This document shows positions 1 through 7,052 of a stretch of DNA of 7,401 nucleotides, piece after piece. This DNA comes from Bacteroidaceae bacterium (lineage in GTDB: Bacteria > Bacteroidota > Bacteroidia > Bacteroidales > Bacteroidaceae). The notes beneath the pieces were generated by a model. That model made no database searches and was not told the origin of the DNA. It saw nothing but the letters and a program-made list of their open reading frames with translations. Position numbers and translations under genes: made by a program. Location of the stretch: positions 1-7,401 of the forward strand of contig JAUUPT010000124.1 of NCBI GenBank assembly GCA_030843315.1, written 5' to 3'. The number at the start of each line of letters is the position of its first letter. Position 1 is the first letter of the stretch.

Positions 1-3
1 ACC

Positions 4-20
4 AAGTTCTTTTTGAACTT
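4..20. repeat. Short inverted repeat, possible weak terminator of an upstream gene
   Basis: AAGTTC (4-9) and GAACTT (15-20) are perfect complements around a TTTTT loop, and two further T's follow. A 6-bp AT-rich stem is weak for an intrinsic terminator. It could be the end of a gene left of the window, an operator-like dyad, or chance. Confidence 0.3.
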
Positions 21-100
21 TTATAGAAAAAAGAGAGATAATATAGAGTTATAAACCTTTTAATAAAGAAAAACGCCTATGGTGAAACATCAGTCCTGAG

Positions 101-128
101 AGGTGGGTAGTTGCTACTATTCCAACCT
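101..128 (+). other. Possible hairpin in the susC leader
   Basis: AGGTGG (101-106) can pair with the CCAACCT segment (122-128) with one mismatch. Inside it, GTAG (107-110) pairs with CTAC (114-117) around a TTG loop, leaving a small bulge at 118-121. The structure ends 59 bases before the start codon, so it could affect leader stability or translation. It matches no riboswitch class that I recognise. Support is base pairing only. Confidence 0.35.
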
Positions 129-187
129 TAATACTCTTACCCTAATTTAAAGAACTATTTAATTAACAACAAAATCATCAATCACTT

Positions 188-3100
188 ATGAATGAAGATC
201 ACAAAAAACGAGGATTGGCTCACAGCAAAATCCTCACAGCAGTGGCAATAAGTGCACTCTTCCTGAGCAGCGGCAACGTAATGGCTGCTTCGACTGCTGA
301 CAACAACTCTTACGGAGTGACAGAGCAACTGCAGGCTCAGACTGTAACCGGCTTGGTTGTAGATGCTACGGGTGAACCCGTTATCGGTGCCAGCGTAGTG
401 GAAAAAGGAACTACCAACGGTATTATGACTGACATTGACGGTAAATTTACTCTGAACGTAACGCTGGGGAGTACTCTCCAGATATCTTTTGTAGGCTATC
501 AGACTCAAGAAGTGAGAGCCGCCAGAACAATGAGAATCGTTTTGAAAGAAGATTCCGAATTATTGGACGAAGTAGTGGTAGTGGGCTATGGTACGCAGAA
601 GAAAGCCAACTTGACGGGAGCTGTTTCTACAGTAGACTTGAACAAGACCATGGCAGGCCGCCCACAACAAGACGTAGCCAAAGCGTTGCAAGGAGCCGTT
701 CCGGGGCTGAGCATCCTCACCGAAAGCGGTGGCATCAACGAGACTGCCTCTATGCGCATCCGCGGCTTAGGAACATTGAGTAATGGTGAAAAGAGTAATC
801 CGCTGATTGTAGTGGACGGCGTCCCGATGGATGACATCTCTTTCCTCAATACGCAGGACATCGAGAGCATCTCCGTATTGAAAGATGCTTCCGCCTCTTC
901 CATTTATGGTACACGCGCTGCTTTCGGTGTGATCCTGATCAACACCAAGAGTGCAAAACCGACTGATAAGGTTACTATCAGTTACAACAACAATTTCGCT
1001 TGGGACCAATCCACCTATTTACCTGACTATCCCGATGTACCGACACAGTTGAGAATGGGTATCGAGGCCAGTATGAACGGTGGTGCCGGTATGCCCGAAT
1101 TGTTCGGTATGTATTTCGACAAGCTGCTGCCTTATGCCGAAGCATGGCAAAAGCAGAACAGCGGTAAACTCGGTTATCGTGAAATGAGACCCTACCAGAG
1201 TGAGAGCAATGTAGGCGATTACATGGTAATGGACGGTACTCCTTATTATTATGCCGACTGGGATGTGAAAGGTATCTACTTCAACAATGCAGCTCCCTCT
1301 CAGAGCCACAACATATCTATCCAGGGAACATCGGGCAAGACCAATTACTACCTTTCTTTCGGCTATAATGACAAGCAGGGACAGATGAAGATTCATCCTG
1401 ATGAACTGAAAAAGTACAATGCCTCGGTTAATATCACTACCAACGTTTACGACTGGCTACAGGTTGGTGCCCGCTTCAACTATAGCCGCAAAAATTATAA
1501 ACGCCCCGACACATGGGCCAACACCTACCAATATTTGTGGCGCTGGGGATCTTACTTCATCCCTACAGGTACCATCGACGGTTATGACACACGTGTTATG
1601 GCCATGCAGAAGCAAGCTGCCGACAGGGAAGAAACAACAGACCTGACTCGTATGAATACTTTCCTGAAAGCTGAAATCATCAAAGGGTTGACTGTCAATG
1701 CAGACTTCACATACGCTATTCAGAACATGAACAGCGGTTCGCAGGACAACTCTGTCTACGGCATCAACTGGAGCGGAAATCCGGTGCCCTCTTACATTGT
1801 TACCAAGAGCAGCAGCGGCATCTGGAGAGACTTCTCCAAGCAGAATACATGGACAGCCAACGCATACGTAAACTATGCCAAAACATTTGTCAAAAAACAT
1901 AATCTGAACGTAATGGCAGGTGTCAACGCAGAAGAAGAGGATTACAAGTACTTGTATGGCACCCGCAATGTGATGTACGACCAAGATGGATATCCCGAAC
2001 TGAACATGGCGGGCAAGGATGGACAGGATTTGCAATGGAAACATACATCCCGCGCTTCCGCCGGCTATTTCGGCCGTATCAATTATGACTACAAAGGTAT
2101 CTATTTATTGGAGTTGAACGGACGTTACGACGGCTCTTCCCGCTTCCCCCATACCGACCAGTGGGCTTTCTTCCCATCAGCATCCATCGGCTACCGCTTC
2201 TCTGAAGAGGCCTACTTTGCTCCGTTGAAACACATCATCAGCAATGGTAAGTTACGTGGTTCCTATGGCGAAATCGGTAACGAAGCTGTGGGCGACTATA
2301 TGTTCGAGCAGTTGATAAGCCAACGCTTAAACGACAAAGATAGCGGTTATATCTATTGGATTGAAAACAATAATGCCAACGCCAATCGCCTAACCATGTA
2401 TAATATGCCGAAACTGGTATCAAGCAGCTTGACTTGGGAGCGTATCCGCACCCTCAATATAGGTCTTGACCTGGGGCTCTTGGATAACGAACTGACTGTA
2501 GGCTTCGACTGGTTCCAACGCGAGAACCGCGATATGCTGGCACCCGCACAAGTATTGCCGAACACACTGGGTGCTTCCGCTCCTTACGAGAACGCCGGTA
2601 CCCTGCGTACACGCGGTTGGGAAGTGAACTTGAACTGGCGTCACACCTTCAACGAATTTGAAGTGTATGCCAACTTCAACATCGGTGATTCCAAGACAAA
2701 AGTAACGAAGTGGGACAACGATTCCAAACTGTTCAATACCTATTATACCGGCAAGACCTACGGTGACATCTTTGGTTTTGAAACCGACCGCTACTTCGAG
2801 GAATCGGACTTCACCGGACAAAATGCAGACGGTTCTTGGAATTACAAACCAGGCGTTGCAGACCAATCCAAACTGGAATCAGGCAATTTCCATTACGGCC
2901 CGGGCGACATCAAGTTCAAGGACCTGGACGGCGATGGTAAGATTGACGGTGGAAAGGGTACGGCAGACGACCACGGCGACTTGAAAGTCATCGGAAATTC
3001 CATGCCACGTTACGAATATAGCTTCCACTTGGGTGGAGCTTGGAGAGGCATCGACCTCGACCTCTACTTCCAAGGTGTAGGCAAACGTGAGGACTGGACG

Positions 3101-3583
3101 ACTTCTTCCCTCAATCTTCCTGCTATGGTACACGCTGACGTGGCCATATACTCCCACCAGACAAGTTACAACAAAGTAATCTGGAATTCGGACTATACTG
3201 CCATTACCGGTTACGAAATAAACCAAAGCAACCGCTATCCGCGCCTCTATCGTGGCACGAACAATGGTGCAGGCACCGTATCGGGTATTGCCAACGGTAG
3301 CAACAACTACTATCCTCAGACCCGTTATCTGACTGATATGTCTTATCTGCGCCTGAAGAACGTAACCGTAGGATATACCATTCCTAAAGAATGGACGCGC
3401 AAAGCCTTCATCGAGAAAGCCCGTATCTACTTCAGCGGCAGCAACCTCTTCCTGCTCCACAAGGGAAATAATCTTCCGGTAGACCCTGAAATCAGCACAG
3501 GTAACGGACTTACAGCCGGTGGATGGGGACGTACTGCTCCTATTACGCGCACCTTCTCATTTGGCGTTCAGGTAACATTATAA
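188..3583 (+). CDS. SusC/RagA-family TonB-dependent outer-membrane transporter
   Basis: This outer-membrane beta-barrel imports a ligand, typically an oligosaccharide or peptide, using energy from TonB-ExbBD, with the next gene's product as its lid. The 1131 residues are full length for the family. Visible in order: a signal peptide with basic n-region and hydrophobic core (about 15-27) ending near VMA-AS (33/34); a carboxypeptidase-D-regulatory-like domain (about 52-120); a TonB-box-like segment LDEVVVVGYG (126-135); a plug (about 137-255) with the family signature DIESISVLKDASASSIYG (224-241) and RAAFGVILINTK (243-254); then the barrel, with YDGSSRF near 648-654, an acidic EF-hand-like loop DLDGDGKID (912-920), and a late YLRLKNVTVGYTIP strand. 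It ends in FSFGVQVTL rather than the commoner terminal aromatic. There is no N-terminal STN domain, so direct signalling to an anti-sigma factor is not expected. The start at 188 is the only one that keeps the signal peptide. The family is certain; the ligand is unknown. Confidence 0.97.
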   Translation: MNEDHKKRGLAHSKILTAVAISALFLSSGNVMAASTADNNSYGVTEQLQAQTVTGLVVDATGEPVIGASVVEKGTTNGIMTDIDGKFTLNVTLGSTLQISFVGYQTQEVRAARTMRIVLKEDSELLDEVVVVGYGTQKKANLTGAVSTVDLNKTMAGRPQQDVAKALQGAVPGLSILTESGGINETASMRIRGLGTLSNGEKSNPLIVVDGVPMDDISFLNTQDIESISVLKDASASSIYGTRAAFGVILINTKSAKPTDKVTISYNNNFAWDQSTYLPDYPDVPTQLRMGIEASMNGGAGMPELFGMYFDKLLPYAEAWQKQNSGKLGYREMRPYQSESNVGDYMVMDGTPYYYADWDVKGIYFNNAAPSQSHNISIQGTSGKTNYYLSFGYNDKQGQMKIHPDELKKYNASVNITTNVYDWLQVGARFNYSRKNYKRPDTWANTYQYLWRWGSYFIPTGTIDGYDTRVMAMQKQAADREETTDLTRMNTFLKAEIIKGLTVNADFTYAIQNMNSGSQDNSVYGINWSGNPVPSYIVTKSSSGIWRDFSKQNTWTANAYVNYAKTFVKKHNLNVMAGVNAEEEDYKYLYGTRNVMYDQDGYPELNMAGKDGQDLQWKHTSRASAGYFGRINYDYKGIYLLELNGRYDGSSRFPHTDQWAFFPSASIGYRFSEEAYFAPLKHIISNGKLRGSYGEIGNEAVGDYMFEQLISQRLNDKDSGYIYWIENNNANANRLTMYNMPKLVSSSLTWERIRTLNIGLDLGLLDNELTVGFDWFQRENRDMLAPAQVLPNTLGASAPYENAGTLRTRGWEVNLNWRHTFNEFEVYANFNIGDSKTKVTKWDNDSKLFNTYYTGKTYGDIFGFETDRYFEESDFTGQNADGSWNYKPGVADQSKLESGNFHYGPGDIKFKDLDGDGKIDGGKGTADDHGDLKVIGNSMPRYEYSFHLGGAWRGIDLDLYFQGVGKREDWTTSSLNLPAMVHADVAIYSHQTSYNKVIWNSDYTAITGYEINQSNRYPRLYRGTNNGAGTVSGIANGSNNYYPQTRYLTDMSYLRLKNVTVGYTIPKEWTRKAFIEKARIYFSGSNLFLLHKGNNLPVDPEISTGNGLTAGGWGRTAPITRTFSFGVQVTL

Positions 3584-3604
3584 TAACCTCAAAAACTAAG
3601 AATA

Positions 3605-5290
3605 ATGAAGAAATTATTAATATATGGGGCCACAGCACTGGCAATGTTGACCAGTTGCAGCGATTTGCTGGACAAATCCCCCCTGGATACCTTCACGAAT
3701 ACTCCGGCATACTGGAGCAACACTGACAACTTGGACAATCAGTGCAATACCTTCTATAACAACTTCTCGGGCTATGGCAACGCAGGAAGTGGCGGATGGT
3801 TCTACTTCAAGACCATAAGCGATGACCAAGTGGACGCAGAAAGCCACAACTGGACTTATACCAATGTGGTCGCTTCTTCCACCAACTGGTCTGATCCCTT
3901 CACGGAAATCCGCCGTGCCAACTACATCATTGCCGGTGTGCAATCCTCTTCCCTCGATGAAGCAACAAAGGCTCACTACGAAGGACTTGCCCGCATGAAC
4001 CGTGCATGGGAATACTATCAGTTGGTTCGTATGTACGGCGACGTGCAGTGGATTGACAAGGTTGTCGACCCATCCGACCATGAAGCTCTTTACGGACCAC
4101 GCACCGACCGGGATATAGTAATGGACAATGTGCTCGCCGACCTCAACTATGCGTGCGAACACATCACCGCAAACAGCAACCGTCAACGCTTCAGCACCGA
4201 CATGGCATACGCCATGAAGGCGGACATCACGCTATACGAAGGCACCTACTGCAAGTATCGCACTCAAGCCGAGAACGGCAAAGCCCCCGACGAGAGCCGC
4301 GCCAACAAATTCTTGCAAGAATGCGTATCAGCTTGTGAATATCTGATGGCAAAAAACTACTCTTTGAACGACAGCTACAAAGGCAACTACAATTCCATCA
4401 GTCTGGCAAGCAATCCGGAAATGATTTTCTACAAGCCTTACGCAGAAAGCTCGTTGAGACACTCCACTATTGACTATACCATCAATACAAGTGGTACGCA
4501 CGGTATTTCAAAAGATGCATTCGACAGTTTCCTTTTCCGCGACGGCAAACCGCTGGCAACGACCTCAGAGAACACCGACGATGCAGCTGTATTGGATGCA
4601 GACGGCAACTACTCCATTACAGGACTTTTGGCAGTGCGCGACAAACGCTTGACTGACATCCTTGACCCCGTGCTGTCTTTCAGAGGCCATGCATACAGCC
4701 GCGCCGGTGTGGCAGCTTTCACTACTTCAACCGGTTATGGCATCGCCAAGTATGACAATCCTGAAGAATTGAGTATCAGTGACCGAAACAACATCGGTTA
4801 CCAATACACTGATTGCCCCATCTATTGGATCTCCGTTATCTACCTGAACTTTGCAGAAGCTAAGGCAGAGTTGGGTACCTTGACGCAAAGCGACCTCGAC
4901 AACTCCATTAACAAGCTGCAAGCCCGTGCCGGTCTGCCTGCCATGACAACCACTCCGGCTACCGACCCCGCCAACAATATGGGAGTAAGCAACCTGATTT
5001 GGGAAGTACGTCGCTGCCGCCGTTGCGAACTGATTATGGATAACTGGTACCGTTATTGGGACTTGATCCGCTGGCATCAACTTGACAAACTGGATTCTAC
5101 AAAGTACCCGAACGTCATGCTGGGTGCTAACGTAAGCAATGTTCCGGACTGTGAAGAAACCGTCAAGAACGGATACATTGACGCTTCCGACGCCCAAATC
5201 CGCACTTATGATCCCAAGCATTACTTCTACCCGGTTCCGACCACGCAGTTGACTCTGAACCCCAGTATGAAGCAGAATCCGGGCTGGTAA
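3605..5290 (+). CDS. SusD/RagB-family surface nutrient-binding lipoprotein
   Basis: This is the ligand-capturing lipoprotein that caps the preceding SusC-like barrel on the cell surface. The 561 residues begin with a short lipoprotein signal: MKK, a hydrophobic run, then the lipobox LTSC with the lipidated Cys at 18, followed by SDLLDKSPLD, typical of SusD mature N-termini. Family landmarks are the helical pair around RAWEYYQLVRMYGD (133-146), YLNFAEAKAEL (413-423), LQARAGLP (438-445), the basic helix VRRCRRCEL followed by YRYWDLIRW (468-490), and the family ending LNPSMKQNPGW. These correspond to the SusD-like N-terminal and SusD_RagB C-terminal regions. It starts 21 bases after the susC-like stop, with an A-rich AAGAATA before the ATG, so the two genes form one transcription unit. 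An unusual point is the CxxC (471-474) in the normally Arg/Glu-rich helix. The ligand cannot be deduced from sequence alone. Confidence 0.96.
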   Translation: MKKLLIYGATALAMLTSCSDLLDKSPLDTFTNTPAYWSNTDNLDNQCNTFYNNFSGYGNAGSGGWFYFKTISDDQVDAESHNWTYTNVVASSTNWSDPFTEIRRANYIIAGVQSSSLDEATKAHYEGLARMNRAWEYYQLVRMYGDVQWIDKVVDPSDHEALYGPRTDRDIVMDNVLADLNYACEHITANSNRQRFSTDMAYAMKADITLYEGTYCKYRTQAENGKAPDESRANKFLQECVSACEYLMAKNYSLNDSYKGNYNSISLASNPEMIFYKPYAESSLRHSTIDYTINTSGTHGISKDAFDSFLFRDGKPLATTSENTDDAAVLDADGNYSITGLLAVRDKRLTDILDPVLSFRGHAYSRAGVAAFTTSTGYGIAKYDNPEELSISDRNNIGYQYTDCPIYWISVIYLNFAEAKAELGTLTQSDLDNSINKLQARAGLPAMTTTPATDPANNMGVSNLIWEVRRCRRCELIMDNWYRYWDLIRWHQLDKLDSTKYPNVMLGANVSNVPDCEETVKNGYIDASDAQIRTYDPKHYFYPVPTTQLTLNPSMKQNPGW

Positions 5291-5343
5291 CAAGCATAAC
5301 TGAAGATTTTCACTAAGAAACCCTTCAATTATCCAAGAATTTA

Positions 5344-5395
5344 AGAAGCGTTCCTTCATTTTATACTATCTTTGTATAAATGAAGGGACGCTTCT
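5344..5395. terminator. Long hairpin after susCD, likely transcription terminator
   Basis: The left arm 5344-5366 pairs with the right arm 5374-5395 for 22 base pairs, with one G-T wobble (5352/5387), one bulged T near 5359, and a 7-base loop TATCTTT (5367-5373). The outer stem is AGAAGCG/CGCTTCT and the inner stem TATAC/GTATA. It lies 53 bases after the susD-like stop, where a terminator is expected. No clean T-run follows on either strand, so it may instead act as an mRNA 3'-end stabiliser or an attenuator. The loop overlaps a promoter-like element. Confidence 0.65.
5367..5374 (+). promoter_or_regulatory. Candidate Bacteroides -7 promoter element for the downstream gene
   Basis: TATCTTTG fits the Bacteroides primary-sigma -7 consensus TAnnTTTG exactly and lies 66 bases before the ATG at 5441. 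That would give a 5' leader of roughly 60 bases. No TTG-type -33 element is visible at the expected distance upstream, which lowers confidence. The element fills the loop and the first stem base of the hairpin at 5344-5395. Confidence 0.45.
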
Positions 5396-5440
5396 ACGTT
5401 TCTGCACTCTAAACTACGACCTTAATTCATTAAAATAAGA

Positions 5441-6739
5441 ATGCGTATGAAAACGAAACTTAGATTAACAGCAGCTTTACTAATGATAGCCGGCGCAACT
5501 GTCGGCTACGGACAAAATTACGACAACTATCAATTGAAAGACTACACTCTGCCGAACATCAAACGCAGTGCACTCGATCTCGGATTAGGCTCGAATGGCG
5601 ACTTCGCCACCTACCACAAACAAGACGGAACAGCCTATAATATTGAAGGCAAGTTCTCCGCCGACTTCAACCACCGGGTAAACACCCGCCGCTTCATAAG
5701 CGACCAGGACTTCCTGGTTTCCCTTGGAGGATTCCAACGGGACGGAGTATCCGATGACGATGTAAAGACCAGCCATTTCGAAGTCGCCGGCAACTACGCC
5801 AATCAATCCCAATTCTACTTCAACGACCCCAAGAAATGGTTCTGGCAAGTAGGCGGTACAGCACAGCTTTCTTACAAAAGAGACAAAGTGGAGGATAAAT
5901 CCACTTATTTCACTGCCAATATCATCCCTAAAGCAGGCATCGGCTGGGGACGTATCGAGGACGTGACAGACGCCCGTCAAGCCGTCTACATCCTGAACAA
6001 GCTGAGCTCCAAAGGCATCATGAAGAAACACCTGTCCGACAGCGAAGTGAACGAACTGGCACAAGTCATCTCCACCGTAAAGAACAAGCGCTTCCTGGAT
6101 AGCCGAAAGCACATGATAGACGAGATTACCACCGTCAGCACCTATATGGCTGACAAAGGATATACCCAAAGCGAAGGAGCGGAATACTTCACCACCCTGT
6201 ACGATTACTGGTTGTACGGCGACCTGCACCAACGCCTTTCCGGTCTGCAAGCCGGATTCAGCGTACTGCCCGGCTATGCCCATACCGATCCGGGTGAGGA
6301 CTACAAAATGAATTCTTTATTAATGGCAGCACTGCTGGAAATGCAGTATGAAAAGCCGATAAACCTGTATTGGCAGCACTCTGCCGGATTATCATTAGGC
6401 TACCAATTCCTGCGCACAAAATATGAAGATGACTATTTCGACACCGCAGAAACCAACTTCGGCACCCTGCAAGGCAGCTATTATCTCGGCTATTACCCCA
6501 ATTCGCGGACACATTTCCGGGCAGGAATCATGGAAGATCTGACTATCACAGACGATTCCTATCGGAAGCGATACTCCGCCACTTCCCTGAATTGCGAAGC
6601 CTATTACTACGTCTCCCCGCAATTCCGCATACAAGGCTCCGCCCAAATCGGATATTGCGCCACAGACGATGACTATGTATTTGCCGACAAAAAATGGTTT
6701 GGAAACTATAAAATAACATTCACATACTCCATCTTCTAA
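5441..6739 (+). CDS. Exported protein, predicted outer-membrane beta-barrel of unknown function
   Basis: I do not recognise a named family. The 432-residue product starts with a Sec signal peptide (basic MRMKTKLRL, hydrophobic core about 9-20, probable cleavage around GYG-Q at 24/25). There is no lipobox Cys. The mature protein is rich in alternating aromatic/polar strands at about 67-170 and 264-432, and ends in the strand YKITFTYSIF with a C-terminal Phe, a common outer-membrane barrel signature. Between these lies a charged, probably helical segment (about 172-245) containing RIEDVTDARQAVYIL, SDSEVNELAQVI and KNKRFLDSRK, which may form a periplasmic or surface domain. The start is either 5441 or the Met two codons later (5447); both keep the signal peptide. 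It is 150 bases downstream of the susD-like gene, behind a hairpin and a candidate promoter, so it may be transcribed separately. It resembles neither SusE nor SusF, which are lipoproteins. A porin-like or transport-accessory role is inference only. Confidence 0.85.
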   Translation: MRMKTKLRLTAALLMIAGATVGYGQNYDNYQLKDYTLPNIKRSALDLGLGSNGDFATYHKQDGTAYNIEGKFSADFNHRVNTRRFISDQDFLVSLGGFQRDGVSDDDVKTSHFEVAGNYANQSQFYFNDPKKWFWQVGGTAQLSYKRDKVEDKSTYFTANIIPKAGIGWGRIEDVTDARQAVYILNKLSSKGIMKKHLSDSEVNELAQVISTVKNKRFLDSRKHMIDEITTVSTYMADKGYTQSEGAEYFTTLYDYWLYGDLHQRLSGLQAGFSVLPGYAHTDPGEDYKMNSLLMAALLEMQYEKPINLYWQHSAGLSLGYQFLRTKYEDDYFDTAETNFGTLQGSYYLGYYPNSRTHFRAGIMEDLTITDDSYRKRYSATSLNCEAYYYVSPQFRIQGSAQIGYCATDDDYVFADKKWFGNYKITFTYSIF

Positions 6740-6783
6740 ATGTGACCTCTATTGACGTTGCTTACGACACTCAACAGTAACAC

Positions 6784-6826
6784 AAAAGCGCCTTTTTCCC
6801 ATAAAATATAAGGGAAAGGCGCTTTT
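6784..6826. terminator. Intrinsic terminator after the beta-barrel gene
   Basis: AAAAGCGCC (6784-6792), TTT and CCC (6798-6800) pair with GGG (6812-6814), AAA and GGCGCTTTT (6818-6826). Two T's are bulged and the loop is an 11-base A/T sequence. The + strand continues TTTTTCTTT, giving a good U-tract, and the - strand copy also ends in TTTT, so the element could work in both directions. It begins 44 bases after the stop codon. Confidence 0.85.
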
Positions 6827-6849
6827 TCTTTCGCATTTATCCCCTTATA

Positions 6850-6937
6850 CCCTTGCATTTGTTCGCTTTTACACAGGCATTCGTCCGCTTTTACACAAGC
6901 ATCTATCCGCTTCAGCACAGGCATCTGTCCGCTTCAG
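6850..6937. repeat. Array block A: C/T-rich 22-base repeats
   Basis: Four units start at 6850, 6872, 6894 and 6916. Three share CACA[AG]GCAT at their start and TCCGCTT towards their end; the first has CCCTTGCAT and TTCGCTT. The GCAT core recurs at 6833, 6855, 6877, 6899 and 6921, exactly 22 bases apart each time, so a more diverged copy precedes the block at 6833. The best pair of units (6894 and 6916) differ at only three positions. Confidence 0.85.
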
Positions 6938-6947
6938 CCTTATTGTT

Positions 6948-7052
6948 TATTGCTTACCCACATATGTGGTTCACCTTCCTCACAAACGTGATTCATATTC
7001 CTCACAGAGGTAATTCTATTTACCCACGTCCGTGGTTAACTAATAAGCAATA
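6948..7052. repeat. Array block B: four small dyads inside a 9-bp inverted repeat
   Basis: TATTGCTTA (6948-6956) and its exact complement TAAGCAATA (7044-7052) flank four units with starts at 6959, 6981, 7003 and 7025. Each unit carries a dyad: CCACATATGTGG (6958-6969, perfect), TCAC-4-GTGA (6980-6991), CCTC-3-GAGG (7000-7010) and CCACG-2-CGTGG (7024-7035). The first and last dyads are the strongest and share flanking TTAC and GGTT. This looks like either a set of protein-binding sites or a multi-stem RNA. No associated protein is encoded in the window. Confidence 0.75.

Larger units (their letters stand above)
1..187 (+). promoter_or_regulatory. AT-rich upstream leader of the susC-like gene
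   Basis: This non-coding stretch directly precedes the susC-like start. It is AT-rich at both ends with a more GC-rich, potentially folded centre (about 71-128). I found no good match to the Bacteroides -7 element TAnnTTTG. The nearest candidate is TAATATAG at 39-46, 23 bases after a TTTTG at 11-15, and it matches only in part. The real promoter may lie left of the window, or may depend on an activator or alternative sigma factor. The bases just before the start codon are A-rich (AACAACAAAATCATCAATC region), as is usual for translation starts in this group. Confidence 0.4.

Noticed and set aside
71..128. Riboswitch in the susC leader (a CTGAGA-like string at about 96-102 recalls the TPP motif)
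   Set aside because: The other conserved TPP-riboswitch segments are absent, and the gene downstream does not need such an explanation.
1457..2044. 195-codon open frame on the - strand inside the susC-like gene
   Set aside because: It lies wholly antisense to an intact, well-conserved coding region and has no recognisable domain. The same applies to the other antisense frames under the three genes.
5512..5519. Minus-strand -7 match (TAATTTTG) inside the beta-barrel gene
   Set aside because: It lies within coding sequence with no -33 partner and no gene to drive on that strand; such short matches are common by chance.
6736..6924. Open frame on the - strand (62 codons) through the terminator and block A
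   Set aside because: It runs through the terminator hairpin and repeats, and its Cys/Lys-rich residues simply reflect the repeat read in shifting frames.
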